A stretch of 33,480 bases of DNA from Mycobacterium sp. AT1. Lineage in GTDB: Bacteria > Actinomycetota > Actinomycetes > Mycobacteriales > Mycobacteriaceae. Where the stretch lies: contig NZ_MVOC01000050.1 of assembly GCF_002043095.1 (NCBI RefSeq), positions 1-33,480 on the forward strand, in the 5' to 3' direction. A program made the translations under genes and the position numbers. The notes below the pieces were generated by a model. That model did not search any database. It was given only the letters and a program-made list of their open reading frames with translations, and was not told the origin of the DNA. This document shows positions 23,253 through 32,399 of the stretch, in pieces. Each line of letters begins with the position of its first letter. The stretch's first letter is position 1.

Positions 23253-23678
23253 CTACACGTCGCCGGCGAAGTCCGCCGTGATCCAGCGGTCGGGACGCAC
23301 GGTGAACAGAGTGCTCGGGGTGTCACCCATGCCCTCGACGAACGCTCGCCCGCCCTCCTCGCCGAGGTAGCGGATGGCGATGGCCTGCTGGACCTCGAGC
23401 GGCGCCGGGTCGCTGCCCACGACCGTGCCCTCGACGACTACGTACTGGTAGGGCGGTTCTTCGCGCTGCACGACCAGCGTCACCGCACCGGCCTGCTCGA
23501 TCAGACGCGTCTTGCGTGAGTTCGTCCCCGTGTTGATCCGGATGTGGCCGTCGGGGGTGTAGTCGTACCAGATCGGGACGCTGGCCGGCGGGCGGCCGTT
23601 GTCGGCGGCGACCGACAACACGCCGACCCGCTTGTCCTCTAGGAACCGACGTCGTTCATCCTCGGTGAAGTGCCTCAT
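23253..23678 (-). CDS. Pyridoxamine-phosphate-oxidase-like (PPOX) split-barrel protein
   Basis: The 141-residue product has the PPOX split-barrel pattern: VGVLSVAADNGRPPASVPIWYDY, then RINTGTNSRKTRLIE and QYVVVEGTVV. Members bind FMN or F420 and many reduce or oxidise small molecules; the substrate is unknown. An upstream in-frame GTG at 23693 is also possible; neither start has a clear ribosome-binding site. It follows the SRPBCC gene by about 30 bases and is probably cotranscribed. Confidence 0.85.
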   Translation of the reverse strand: MRHFTEDERRRFLEDKRVGVLSVAADNGRPPASVPIWYDYTPDGHIRINTGTNSRKTRLIEQAGAVTLVVQREEPPYQYVVVEGTVVGSDPAPLEVQQAIAIRYLGEEGGRAFVEGMGDTPSTLFTVRPDRWITADFAGDV

Positions 23679-23708
23679 GGTCTGACCGAACACGTGAATT
23701 GACGCGCA

Positions 23709-24206
23709 CTATTCCCTCGGGCCCCAATCCCCGCCGTCGGCGACTCTGCGTTCGGCGAGCGCCGCCAGCCTCCACGTGCATTCGCGGTTGCGTGGGATCG
23801 CCGCTGCCAGTGCCAGCCGGTCGGGCACCCAGCCCATGGGCGCGCCGACGGGAACCTCCGCCATCTCGATGCGGCACCCGCCGCCCTCGACGTCGAAGAG
23901 GCACAGCGCAATCCGCGCCTTTCCGAGCGGGCGTCCCTTCGCCAGCAGCACCAGCCGCTCCTGCGGCACGCACTCCTCGACCACCGTCTGGTCGTCCAGG
24001 AGAAGCGGCCACACGCCGACCGAGTGGTGGATGGTGCTACCCACGGCCGGCCACTCGGGCGACACGGCGCGCATCCGGCTGTTGCCCACCACCCACTGCG
24101 AATAGGTCCAGCCGTCCGCCATCACGTCCCACACCCGCTGCCGACTGGCCGTGGTGTCGCGCCTGACGGTGAGGTGACTCTCGACTCCTGGCGGGTGGTC
24201 GGTCAT
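23709..24206 (-). CDS. SRPBCC-family (polyketide cyclase / START-like) protein
   Basis: The 165-residue product begins with the SRPBCC pattern LTVRRDTTASRQRVWDVMADGWTY, followed by alternating strands (VGSTIHHSVGV, QERLVLLAKGRPLGKARIALCLF) and a final long helix. Such proteins bind hydrophobic ligands. GAGGAG is 7 bases before the ATG at 24206. No specific ligand can be named. Confidence 0.8.
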   Translation of the reverse strand: MTDHPPGVESHLTVRRDTTASRQRVWDVMADGWTYSQWVVGNSRMRAVSPEWPAVGSTIHHSVGVWPLLLDDQTVVEECVPQERLVLLAKGRPLGKARIALCLFDVEGGGCRIEMAEVPVGAPMGWVPDRLALAAAIPRNRECTWRLAALAERRVADGGDWGPRE

Positions 24207-24415
24207 TCGGACTCCTCGTGGGTCAGCGACAGCCGAGCGGGCGTGGAGGCGACAGTCACCACCGCCAACGGTCTGCTCACGAGAGTGGTCCTACCCGTCG
24301 ACGGGGCGAACAAACCCGGGCCGCTGAACCCCTCCAGGTAGGGACGCGACGAGAACGGCGCCGGTGCTCGGCACCACCTCACGCCCGCGGGTAGTGACGG
24401 GGTCGGGCACCCCGA

Positions 24416-24428
24416 TAGATTGTCGACC
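24416..24428 (+). promoter_or_regulatory. Leaderless promoter element of the P-loop gene
   Basis: TAGATT (TANNNT -10 pattern) is followed by seven bases and then the GTG at 24429. No Shine-Dalgarno sequence is present. This is the usual layout of mycobacterial leaderless genes. Confidence 0.5.
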
Positions 24429-25001
24429 GTGCTGCGCGGCCCAGGGGATCCTCTTCCACTCACGACGCGGCGCATCCTGATCACCGGGCCGTCCGGCGCG
24501 GGCAAGAGCACACTGCGACAAACGATCAGTGAGACGCTCCACCTGCCCACGGTGGAGATCGACTCGCTGCACCACGGCCCCAACTGGTCGTCGCGCCCCA
24601 CCTTCGCCGCGGAGGTCGACCAATTCACCACTGGCCCAAGCTGGGTCGTCGAATGGCAATACGCACAGGTTCGGCCCCTGCTCTTGAGCCGCGCGGACAC
24701 GCTGGTCTGGCTGAACCACAACAGATGGACGGTTACCCAACGGGTGGTGCGCCGGACCGTGCGGCGGCGGATCCATCACGTCGAACTGTGGAATGGCAAC
24801 TACGAGCCAGCTCTGCGCACCATCTTCACCGACCGCGGCCACGTCATCCGGTGGTCTTGGCGCACGCACCGCCAGCGAGAGCGCGAAGCACTCGCCGTAG
24901 CCCGGCAGGTGCGCGGACCCATCGTCGTCCGGCTCGTCGGACAGGCTCAGGTCGACGCGTGGGTGAGCGGGCCCCTGCGAGCGTTGGCTGCGTCCCGCTA
25001 G
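24429..25001 (+). CDS. P-loop nucleoside-kinase-like (adenylate kinase / FlaR-type) protein
   Basis: The 190-residue product carries Walker A GPSGAGKST early in the chain, an IDSLHHGPNWSSRP substrate-site-like segment and an arginine-rich lid (RVVRRTVRRRIHH). This is the pattern of FlaR/'topology modulation' P-loop kinases, whose substrates are mostly unknown. GTG at 24429 is chosen because of the -10 element just upstream; a TTG at 24420 is the alternative. Confidence 0.78.
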   Translation: MLRGPGDPLPLTTRRILITGPSGAGKSTLRQTISETLHLPTVEIDSLHHGPNWSSRPTFAAEVDQFTTGPSWVVEWQYAQVRPLLLSRADTLVWLNHNRWTVTQRVVRRTVRRRIHHVELWNGNYEPALRTIFTDRGHVIRWSWRTHRQREREALAVARQVRGPIVVRLVGQAQVDAWVSGPLRALAASR

Positions 25002-25134
25002 CCACTACTGCGACTCCCGTTAGTGCACACGGGTTGTCGAACACCGGGGTAGGCACCTGGTGGAACACGGGGCGGTGTCCGGGCGACCCGGGTCTACAGT
25101 CACCTCCAGGTAGCCGAGTCCAGCTGGAGGTGCC

Positions 25135-26130
25135 GTGTCGCTGATTGCGCTCGAAGAGCACTACGCATGGGATCCGGCGAGTTCGGACAACGTCGTCGCC
25201 ACCTGGCTGGGCTCCAACGACCCGACCGCCTACGCGCGGTTGTACGACCGGGGGCCGCTTCGCCTGGAGCAGATGGACGCCGCCGGGATCGACTTCCAGA
25301 TTCTGTCGCTCTTCGATCCGGGTGTTCAGGACGAGCCCGACGCCACGCGTGCCGCCGACCTCGCCAGGTCCGCGAACGACGACCTCGCCGAGTCGGTACG
25401 CGCTCACCCCAACCGATTTGGCGGCTTCGCCACGTTGGCAACACAGGACCCCGATGCCGCGGCGCGTGAATTCGAGCGTGCGGTAACCGAATTGGGGATG
25501 GTTGGCGGCCTGGTCAACGGGCACTGTCAGGGGCGCTACCTCGACGACCCCGCATACGAGCCGTTGTTCGCATGCGCCGAGTCGCTGGGCGCACCGATCT
25601 ACCTGCACCCGACGACGCCGCACCCCGCCGTGATGGACGCGTGGTTCGCACCGTACGTCTCCGACGGCATGCATCTCGCGTCGTGGGGCTTCGCCGCCGA
25701 AACGGGCACGCACGTGCTGCGGCTCGTCTACTCCGGGCTGTTCGACAAATTCCCCGGCCTGCAGATGATCATCGGCCACCTCGGCGAGATGCTGCCGTTC
25801 GCGGCGTACCGGATCGACCGCTACTACGGGTTGGGCGGAGGGGGTGGTTCGAGCCGGGGTTTGCAGCGACTGCCGTCGGAGTATCTCCGCAGCAACTTCC
25901 ACGTCACGACGAGCGGCAACTTCTGTGCACCCGCGTTTGCGTGCACGCTCGAGGTGCTTGGCGCCGACCGGGTGATGTTCTCGGTGGACTACCCCATGGA
26001 CGACAACCAGGTGGGTGCCACGTTCATGGCGGACTACCCGATGGACGAATCAACCCGTCAGAAGGTGGCGTCCGGCAACGCGATTCGCCTCTTTGGGGAT
26101 CGGCTACCGGTCGAACTCGGAGCCGGCTAG
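25135..26130 (+). CDS. Amidohydrolase-family metal enzyme (decarboxylase/hydrolase type)
   Basis: The 331-residue product has the metal-site pattern of the amidohydrolase-2 / gamma-resorcylate decarboxylase group: ALEEHYAW at the N-terminus, YLHPTTPHP, IIGHLGEMLPF and FSVDYPMDD. Members decarboxylate or hydrolyse aromatic or related acids with a zinc or manganese ion. Substrate is unknown. TGGAGG lies 4 bases before the GTG start. Its stop codon overlaps that of the convergent MBL gene within the palindrome CTAG. Confidence 0.88.
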   Translation: MSLIALEEHYAWDPASSDNVVATWLGSNDPTAYARLYDRGPLRLEQMDAAGIDFQILSLFDPGVQDEPDATRAADLARSANDDLAESVRAHPNRFGGFATLATQDPDAAAREFERAVTELGMVGGLVNGHCQGRYLDDPAYEPLFACAESLGAPIYLHPTTPHPAVMDAWFAPYVSDGMHLASWGFAAETGTHVLRLVYSGLFDKFPGLQMIIGHLGEMLPFAAYRIDRYYGLGGGGGSSRGLQRLPSEYLRSNFHVTTSGNFCAPAFACTLEVLGADRVMFSVDYPMDDNQVGATFMADYPMDESTRQKVASGNAIRLFGDRLPVELGAG

Positions 26131-27236
26131 ATGGCGAAGACCTGACCGTCTCGGGCGACCGTGACGTCCCCCGAGTAGTGCCGCGCGACGGCGTTGCGCC
26201 ATTCGGAATCAGGCAGATCCGTCGGCGAATAGTGGCTGAGGATGACCCGCTTGGCGTTCGCGGCCGCGGCGACCTCACCGACCTGCTCGGCCGAGGTGTG
26301 CGAGCTCGCCAGGTAGCCCGGTGGAAACCTGTTGCCGTAGTACGCGTCGTCGAGACTGAACTGCGCCTCGTGCACCAAGACGTCGGTGTCCCTCGCAAGG
26401 GCAATCAGGTTGTCCGACTTGGTCGTATCCCCGGAGAAGGTGACCGAGACACCGGACTTCTTCAGGTCGAAGCGGAAGCCGAACGCGGGATACACGTCGT
26501 AGTGGGAGACCAGGGTGGCCGTGACGACCACGTTGTCGTCAGACATCACCGGAAACGGCGGCGTCGTCGGCGACCTGTCCCGAAAGTTCGACCCCGGCGG
26601 AACCGGGATTTCGACGACGTCGACCAAGCGCTCGATGTCGTCGGTTCCCATGTCGCGCATGAAGATGTTGTTCGTGTACGCGAATGCCTGTTGCAGCGCG
26701 TGGGTCGTGGCGGCCAATCCTGGTGTGGGGTCGGCCGCGTCGATCGTGGGTGGATTCGCGGCACCCACCCGGCTCGGCGGTAACCCGCCCGCCGAACCGG
26801 GTCCGTACACGGTGACCGGCGCCTTGCCCTTCGACGCCGTGTAGCCGCCGGAGAGAAAGAAGCTCCAGTAGTCGACCATGTGGTCGGTGTGCAGGTGGGT
26901 GATGAACATGCTCCTGAGACCGTCGAACGTAAACCCGGCATTGGTGAATGCGTTCAACGAGCCCAAACCGCAATCGATTTGGTAGAGATCGGCGCCAACT
27001 TTGAGTGTCGTCGAGATTCCGGTGCGGTTGGCGACGGGCGGTGGACCGGCCTGGACGCCAAGGGTGACAAGAGCGTTCTCCGGCAGGGCTGCGGGTCCAT
27101 CGGGAGGGCTGGCCGTCGCGGGTGCCGACGTGCTCACCACGGCCGCGCCGACGGCGGCCGACATCGACGCCGCCAGCAGGGACCGCCGCGACAACGAACC
27201 CCGTCCTGCGGTGCCGTCATCGCAGTTGCAGCTCAC
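26127..27236 (-). CDS. Tat-exported metallo-beta-lactamase-fold hydrolase (RNase Z / arylsulfatase-like)
   Basis: The 369-residue product starts with a twin-arginine signal (SRRSLLAASMSAAVGAAVV, about 16-34) that ends near ATAS. The mature part has the zinc motif HLHTDH, FSGDTTKSDNLI and a late SSHTSAEQVGEVA...LSHYSP, as in RNase Z-like and arylsulfatase-type enzymes. Export suggests a cell-envelope or secreted substrate, so RNA processing is unlikely. The start is GTG at 27236 with no clear ribosome-binding site. Confidence 0.85.
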   Translation of the reverse strand: MSCNCDDGTAGRGSLSRRSLLAASMSAAVGAAVVSTSAPATASPPDGPAALPENALVTLGVQAGPPPVANRTGISTTLKVGADLYQIDCGLGSLNAFTNAGFTFDGLRSMFITHLHTDHMVDYWSFFLSGGYTASKGKAPVTVYGPGSAGGLPPSRVGAANPPTIDAADPTPGLAATTHALQQAFAYTNNIFMRDMGTDDIERLVDVVEIPVPPGSNFRDRSPTTPPFPVMSDDNVVVTATLVSHYDVYPAFGFRFDLKKSGVSVTFSGDTTKSDNLIALARDTDVLVHEAQFSLDDAYYGNRFPPGYLASSHTSAEQVGEVAAAANAKRVILSHYSPTDLPDSEWRNAVARHYSGDVTVARDGQVFAI

Positions 27237-27297
27237 GCCATGAGGTTAACTGTCCAGTGACGCCGGGCGCTGGGGTTCGGCGGGTCTGGGGAGGCGA

Positions 27298-27966
27298 ATG
27301 GCCCGACTGTTGGGGCGGCGCCGGTCGCGCGGTCTCGGCAAACGTGCGTGGCTGGTGACCTGGTCGATTCGACTGGTGTTGTGGACGCTGGGATTCACGC
27401 GAATCGTCAAGACCACGATCGTGAACGCCGACGTGGTGCCCGCCAAGGGTGCGGTGTTGCTGGCTGCCAACCACACGTCGATGGTCGACGTGCTCTTCAT
27501 TCTGGCTGCGCTGCGTCGAGAGGCGATCGCCATGGCCATGGCCGAACTGTGGAAGTCGCCGCTGACCCGCTGGCTCGTCGAGGTGCTTGGCCAGATTCCC
27601 GTCGTCCGAGGGGATTCCGAGTCGGGGAAGCAGGCGATGGAGAGCGCAACGCAGGCGTTGCTCGACGGTGCCCTGGTGGGCATCTTCCCCGAGCAGAAGT
27701 GCGTACTGCCAGGAGAATCCGCGCCGTACCGTCCCGGCGTTGCGGTCCTGTCGAAGCGCACGGGCGTGCCGATCATCCCGGTTCGCCTGGTGAACGCCAA
27801 CGAATTACTGCCCGTTGACAAGAAGTTTCCGGTCTTCGGCCACACCGTCTACGTGATCTTCGGGGAGCCAATCGACCCGGACGACTTCGTGTCCGTCCCC
27901 GAGTTGCTCGACGAGGTGCGGCTGCGCATCACGACGTTGAAGGTTCCCGCGGAGTCGGATCGGTAG
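27298..27966 (+). CDS. PlsC-like lysophospholipid acyltransferase
   Basis: The 222-residue product has the acyltransferase motif HX4D (H59 to D64, NHTSMVD) and the second motif GIFPEQKCVLPGE (about 128-140), with FPEQ where FPEG is usual. A hydrophobic segment near residues 17-32 could anchor it to the membrane. The family acylates lysophosphatidate or similar lipids. GGGGAGG stands just before the ATG. It is convergent with the MBL gene ending at 28043. Confidence 0.9.
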   Translation: MARLLGRRRSRGLGKRAWLVTWSIRLVLWTLGFTRIVKTTIVNADVVPAKGAVLLAANHTSMVDVLFILAALRREAIAMAMAELWKSPLTRWLVEVLGQIPVVRGDSESGKQAMESATQALLDGALVGIFPEQKCVLPGESAPYRPGVAVLSKRTGVPIIPVRLVNANELLPVDKKFPVFGHTVYVIFGEPIDPDDFVSVPELLDEVRLRITTLKVPAESDR

Positions 27967-28042
27967 TCGAGGTGCCGGCGGGAACGACCCACGATGCAGC
28001 GCACGGCCACCCGGTGGAGCGTTCACGCCGCCAACCTCGAGG

Positions 28043-28927
28043 TCAGTAATCCCAGTTGGTCGGCACGAAGCGGAAGGCGTTGCCCGCCTCGGCCACGTGA
28101 CACAGCGACGGGAACGGTAGGTGAGTGGCGACCAACTGCTCGCCGGTCGCCGCCAATTCCTTCAGCAGTCGGACCCGAACCCGGGTGGATTCCTCCGGAT
28201 CGTGTTCGAAACCGTTCTGCCAGTCCGGGTTTTCGAATCCCGGCTGGAACACCGCGTCGCCGGCGAAGGTCAATGCCTCGCCGCGGGATTCGACGCGGAC
28301 GATGCTGTGGCCGGGGGTGTGCCCGCCGGTGCGGCGCACCAATACGCCGGGGGCCACCTCGTACTCCGTCTCGAACGGTCGAAGCTGGCCGCGGTACAGG
28401 TCGAGGAATTTCGTCGCAGTCGAGCGCAGCACGTCGGGAATCGGCGCGGGCATGACGGTGCGGGAGAAGTCCGGCGCCTCCCAGAAGTCCGCCTCGGCGG
28501 CCGCCAGGTGAACCCGCAGATCGGTGCGTAGGCGTCCCCGCAGCCCGTCGACGAGCAACCCGCCGATGTGATCCATGTGCAGGTGGGTGAGCACCACGTC
28601 GGTGACCGAGGCCGGATCGACGCCTGCGGCGTCCAGTCGCATTGCCAACTGCCCGGCGCGTGGGAAGCCGGGAAACTCCGACCCGAGGCCGGAGTCGACG
28701 AGGATCACCTTGTCTCCGCTGCGCACGACGGCCACGTTGAGCGGCCAGTCGGTGATCTCCGGAGGCAGATACATGTCCTTCAGCCACGCCGACAGGTCGG
28801 CGGGCGCGGCATTGGTGGCCATCGTGGAGGCGGTTATCGGCAACACTCCGTCGCTGATCACCATCACTTCGACGTCGCCGACCTGCACTGCGTAGCGCGA
28901 GGGGACCAACTCGTCGACCAAGCTCAT
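28043..28927 (-). CDS. MBL-fold metallohydrolase (lactonase-like)
   Basis: The 294-residue product has the metal motif THLHMDHIGG, then GGHTPGHSIV, FAGDAVFQPG and a late ATHLPFPS. This order is typical of N-acyl-homoserine-lactonase/PNPase-type MBL hydrolases. No signal peptide is present. AAGGAG is 7 bases before the ATG. The true substrate cannot be named. Confidence 0.88.
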   Translation of the reverse strand: MSLVDELVPSRYAVQVGDVEVMVISDGVLPITASTMATNAAPADLSAWLKDMYLPPEITDWPLNVAVVRSGDKVILVDSGLGSEFPGFPRAGQLAMRLDAAGVDPASVTDVVLTHLHMDHIGGLLVDGLRGRLRTDLRVHLAAAEADFWEAPDFSRTVMPAPIPDVLRSTATKFLDLYRGQLRPFETEYEVAPGVLVRRTGGHTPGHSIVRVESRGEALTFAGDAVFQPGFENPDWQNGFEHDPEESTRVRVRLLKELAATGEQLVATHLPFPSLCHVAEAGNAFRFVPTNWDY

Positions 28928-29119
28928 GTTCCTACTCCTTCTGAACGCCCAAGGGGGAGAACGAGTCGAGATGACCCGTCTGCCCCGTCGAACGCCGTCC
29001 CGCGTCGGGATTCATCCCGTTGACGGCAAACGGGTACGCCAATGGCGAGAGGCGCGGGACGGCGCATGTCAGGATCGTCGGGTGCCACCACCGCAGCAGA
29101 CCCCGATCACGACGAGGCC

Positions 29120-30604
29120 ATGAGCACGCCGCGCCGCTTCGCCGGCCGCTACGAACTGCGCGAACTGGTGGGTATCGGGGGCATGTCCGAAGTGCACTTG
29201 GCGCGCGATCTGCGACTGCATCGCGACGTCGCGGTCAAGGTGTTGCACGCCGACCTGGCCAAGGACCCCAGCGTCAGTGCACGATTCCGTCGGGAGGCGC
29301 AGAAGACGGCAGGCCTGAACCACCGTGGCATCGCGGCCGTGTACGACACCGGTGAGGCGGAGACGTCCACGGAGGCGCCGCTCTACATCGTGATGGAGTA
29401 CGTCGACGGTCCGACGCTGCGTGACGTCGTGCGCGAGCGCGGTGCGATGACCCCGCGGCGCGCCGTCTCGGTGATCGCGGACGTATGCGAGGCGCTGGAG
29501 TTTAGCCACCGCAACGGAATGATCCATCGAGACGTCAAGCCTGCCAACGTCATGCTGACCAAGGCAGGCGCCGTGAAGGTGGTCGACTTCGGCATCGCCC
29601 GGGCACTCGCCGACGGCGATGGTGGCAGCACCAGGACCGGCGCAGTCATGGGTACCGCGCACTACCTGTCTCCCGAACAAGCCCGCGGCGGCGCCGTCGA
29701 CGCCCGCTCCGACGTCTACTCGGTGGGCTGTGTGCTCTACGAAATATCAACTGGCGAACCACCTTTCACCGGCGATTCACCCGTGGCGATCGTCTACCAG
29801 CACGTCCACCAGGATCCGGGCGTGCCCTCGCGCCGCAACGGCGAACTCACCCCCGCCTTCGACGCGATCGTGGCGAAGGCGATGGCGAAGGATCCCGACG
29901 ACCGCTATCAGTCCGCCGCGGACATGCGCGTCGACCTGCTCCGCCTACAGAACGGAGACGTTCCCTACGCAGCCGCGCGGACGGCGGTCGAGGCGACGTC
30001 GCCGCTGACCGTGGCCGAGACGCGCGGCACGGTCGAACCGGACGGGCCCGCGCCGGAAGGCAATCGCCGTCCGGTGTCGCGACGACTGATGGCGATCGGC
30101 GCGGCGACGGTCCTCCTCGTCGCAGGAATCGTCGCGCTCAGTATCGTCAGAAGCGGCTCGGCCGACGAGGCGCTCCTGGACGTTCGGGGTCGAACGATCT
30201 CCGAGGCGATCGCCGTCCTGCACGACCGCGGTCTGAACACTCGGGTCGAGAAGAGGGTGCATCCGACGGTGCCCGCCGACCGCGTCGTCGACACCGTCCC
30301 CGTGGCGGGGACCGCCGTGGCAGCCGGGGACGAGATCACGATCACCGCCTCGACGGGTCCAGACCGTAATCAACCTGCCGGCGCGCAGCTTGAGGTTCCC
30401 GACGTATCGTCGCTGACCTACGCCGACGCCATCCGGATGCTGACCGATGTGGGCTTCCGGCAGTTCCAGCAGGCGTCGCTGCCTTCGTCCGCCGAGCTGA
30501 AGGACCGCGTGTTGGCCACCAATCCCTACGCGCGGCGGATCGTCGACGGCACCGCCACGATCACCGTCGTGATGGGCTCGGGTCCCGCAGCAAACGGCCC
30601 CTGA
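29120..30604 (+). CDS. PknB-like membrane Ser/Thr kinase with two PASTA repeats
   Basis: The 494-residue product resembles mycobacterial PknB: glycine loop VGIGGMSEV (17-25), K40, HRDVKPAN with D138, DFG at D156, activation-loop threonines T171 and T173, and SPEQAR. One membrane helix (about 323-343) is followed by two PASTA repeats (about 350-413 and 424-488), where PknB has four. PASTA domains bind peptidoglycan fragments or lipid II. ATG at 29120 places the kinase core as in PknB; ATGs at 29042 and 29066 are in frame. It lies alone, without the rodA/pbpA/pstP neighbours of pknB, so it is a paralogue. Confidence 0.93.
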   Translation: MSTPRRFAGRYELRELVGIGGMSEVHLARDLRLHRDVAVKVLHADLAKDPSVSARFRREAQKTAGLNHRGIAAVYDTGEAETSTEAPLYIVMEYVDGPTLRDVVRERGAMTPRRAVSVIADVCEALEFSHRNGMIHRDVKPANVMLTKAGAVKVVDFGIARALADGDGGSTRTGAVMGTAHYLSPEQARGGAVDARSDVYSVGCVLYEISTGEPPFTGDSPVAIVYQHVHQDPGVPSRRNGELTPAFDAIVAKAMAKDPDDRYQSAADMRVDLLRLQNGDVPYAAARTAVEATSPLTVAETRGTVEPDGPAPEGNRRPVSRRLMAIGAATVLLVAGIVALSIVRSGSADEALLDVRGRTISEAIAVLHDRGLNTRVEKRVHPTVPADRVVDTVPVAGTAVAAGDEITITASTGPDRNQPAGAQLEVPDVSSLTYADAIRMLTDVGFRQFQQASLPSSAELKDRVLATNPYARRIVDGTATITVVMGSGPAANGP

Positions 30605-30608
30605 CGCG

Positions 30609-31652
30609 TCAGCGGAAGCGGACGTCCAGCGTGGCCAAGCCAAAGATCTTCCGGCCTGCGGACTTCGCGGTGACGATGGCGACACCGGTGCGGGTCGCCG
30701 GATCCAGGGACTTGATTCGACCGCCGAACTCGATGTCGGCGCCACCGGAGGCCGACACGATGGCGGGCTGCGACAGCCTGATCGCATAGCGGGTGACCGC
30801 GCCGGGGTCGCCCAACCACGCGGAGCCGAAGCCGGCACCCAGGCCCATGGTCAGCATGCCGTGGGCGATCACGTCGGGCTGCCCGGCGAGCTTGGCGATG
30901 TCCTCGTCCCAGTGCAGTGGATTGGCGTCGCCGGACACGCCGGCATAGTTGACCAGGTCGCCGCGGGACAGCCGGGCGTGGTGCACCGGGAGCTCGTCAC
31001 CGACCTTCACGTCGTCGAAGGACGTCGCCGACGGGGTGCGGCTGGCACCTCCGTCGGAGATCCGCGCCTCGCCGTCGGGGCGCACCGTCTTCTCGTAGCT
31101 CGCACCCGACTCGTCGACGCCGAGGAGGTTGACGTCGTGCATCATCACGCCCTGAATGGCCGGCCTGATCGCCGGGTCGACGTCCTCGCCGGTCACGCCG
31201 ACGACGGTGGTGTGCAGGGTGTGGACGCGCTCGCCAGCGGCATCGGTGAAGGTATTGGTGACCGTGATCAGGTCTCGACCGGCGATCCGGCGGACCGACG
31301 TCAGCTCGACGTCAACCGTCAGCTCGTCGCCTGCCACGATCGGCCGGTGCTGCTCGAATACCTCTTCGGTCTGCAAGTACATGTCGTAGCCGATGACCAC
31401 CGACTCGAACATGCGCTGGTTGCAGGCCATGGCGGGGGTCGACGTGAACGTCAGCGGGGCCACCACGTCGGGAAAGCCCAGTTCCGCGGCGGCGGCGACG
31501 TCCCAGTGCGCGGGGTGGTAGTTCTGCACCGCGCGGGCGAACTCGCGAACCTTCTCGCGTCCGACCAGGTAGGTGCCGTCGGCCTGGTAGTGGTGGCCGA
31601 CTCGGGATTCGAGCTCCGACGTTTCTGCTGCTGCGGTCATGGATGTGCTCAT
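30609..31652 (-). CDS. Fused HadA/HadB-like (3R)-hydroxyacyl dehydratase (double hotdog)
   Basis: The 347-residue product joins a HadA-like half (about 15-165, EKVREFARAVQNYHPAHWD and FEQHRPIVAGDELTVDVEL) to a HadB/MaoC-like half (about 208-347). The second half carries the catalytic pair D242 and H247 in SGDANPLHWDE and the IAHGMLTMGLG loop. In mycobacteria HadAB and HadBC dehydrate long acyl chains in FAS-II; the fused form probably acts on another acyl-ACP or acyl-CoA. The start is weakly supported; an ATG at 31640 is an alternative. It is convergent with the kinase gene and downstream of the PPOX gene. Confidence 0.9.
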   Translation of the reverse strand: MSTSMTAAAETSELESRVGHHYQADGTYLVGREKVREFARAVQNYHPAHWDVAAAAELGFPDVVAPLTFTSTPAMACNQRMFESVVIGYDMYLQTEEVFEQHRPIVAGDELTVDVELTSVRRIAGRDLITVTNTFTDAAGERVHTLHTTVVGVTGEDVDPAIRPAIQGVMMHDVNLLGVDESGASYEKTVRPDGEARISDGGASRTPSATSFDDVKVGDELPVHHARLSRGDLVNYAGVSGDANPLHWDEDIAKLAGQPDVIAHGMLTMGLGAGFGSAWLGDPGAVTRYAIRLSQPAIVSASGGADIEFGGRIKSLDPATRTGVAIVTAKSAGRKIFGLATLDVRFR

Positions 31653-31693
31653 CTTTTCTATCGGTCAGTTCGCTGTGGGCCGACCAAAGCACA

Positions 31694-32341
31694 CTAACGG
31701 GCGGACGGATCGCCGCTTCCGAGTCCCTCGCGCAGTCGCGCATTCTCGGCCTGCAGATCTGCCAGCTGGCGGCGCAACGGGGCGAGGAGGGGTTCGAGTT
31801 CGGCGGCGCTGAACCGCGGCGTGATGTGCTGCTGGCAGTTCCAGTCGAAGGCCTCGACGGTGACGAGGACGGCGCGCTCCACTTCGGCGGAATAGTCGGG
31901 ATTCGCGAAGCTCTTGACCAAGGCCGGGTCCTCGGCGACCGTGACGACGCGGGCGTGGCCGAATATCTTCAACCGCCGCTGATGTGCGTAGTCCAGGGCG
32001 ATGATTGCGACCCTGTCGTCGCCGCCGACGTTTCCAGTGCTGATGTACTGCAGATTGCCGCGGAAGTCGGCCCAGCCGATGGTGTGGTCGTCGACGACGC
32101 GCAGGAAACCCGTTGGGCCGCCCCGGTACTGGACGTACGGCCACCCCGTCTCGCTCACGGTGGCGAGGTAGAAACTGTCCCGTTCGGCGAGATACTCGCG
32201 TTCGTCGTCGGTGAGCGCGTCGATCCCGGGAGCGGCATTGCCCTGCACGCGTTTGCGGCCGTAGAAGCCGTCGCTGCCGTACTCGCGCTGCACGCCGACG
32301 ACGGCATCGGTGAACGCGATGGAGCCGTAGTGCTTGCTCAC
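31694..32341 (-). CDS. PPOX-family FMN-binding split-barrel protein with helical tail
   Basis: The 215-residue product has the PPOX core (FYLATVSETGWPYVQYRGGPTGFLRVVDD and FRGNLQYISTGNV) and a C-terminal coiled-coil-like tail (LRRQLADLQAENARLREGL). AAGGGAG is 7 bases before the GTG start. It precedes the HadAB-like gene by 41 bases on the same strand. The substrate is unknown. Confidence 0.87.
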   Translation of the reverse strand: MSKHYGSIAFTDAVVGVQREYGSDGFYGRKRVQGNAAPGIDALTDDEREYLAERDSFYLATVSETGWPYVQYRGGPTGFLRVVDDHTIGWADFRGNLQYISTGNVGGDDRVAIIALDYAHQRRLKIFGHARVVTVAEDPALVKSFANPDYSAEVERAVLVTVEAFDWNCQQHITPRFSAAELEPLLAPLRRQLADLQAENARLREGLGSGDPSAR

Positions 32342-32399
32342 CGGTGTCTCCCTTCAAGGCGTGGACGTAGTAATTGTGCAGTGCGCGGCCAGATCCTGA

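Noticed and set aside
27967..28042. CCAC-CCG-GTGG as a terminator between the PlsC-like and MBL genes
   Set aside because: A 4-bp stem is too short to claim as a terminator in this GC-rich DNA.
29745..29756. AAATATCAACTG inside the kinase gene as a GntR box
   Set aside because: It matches only part of the consensus and lies within coding sequence, far from any start.
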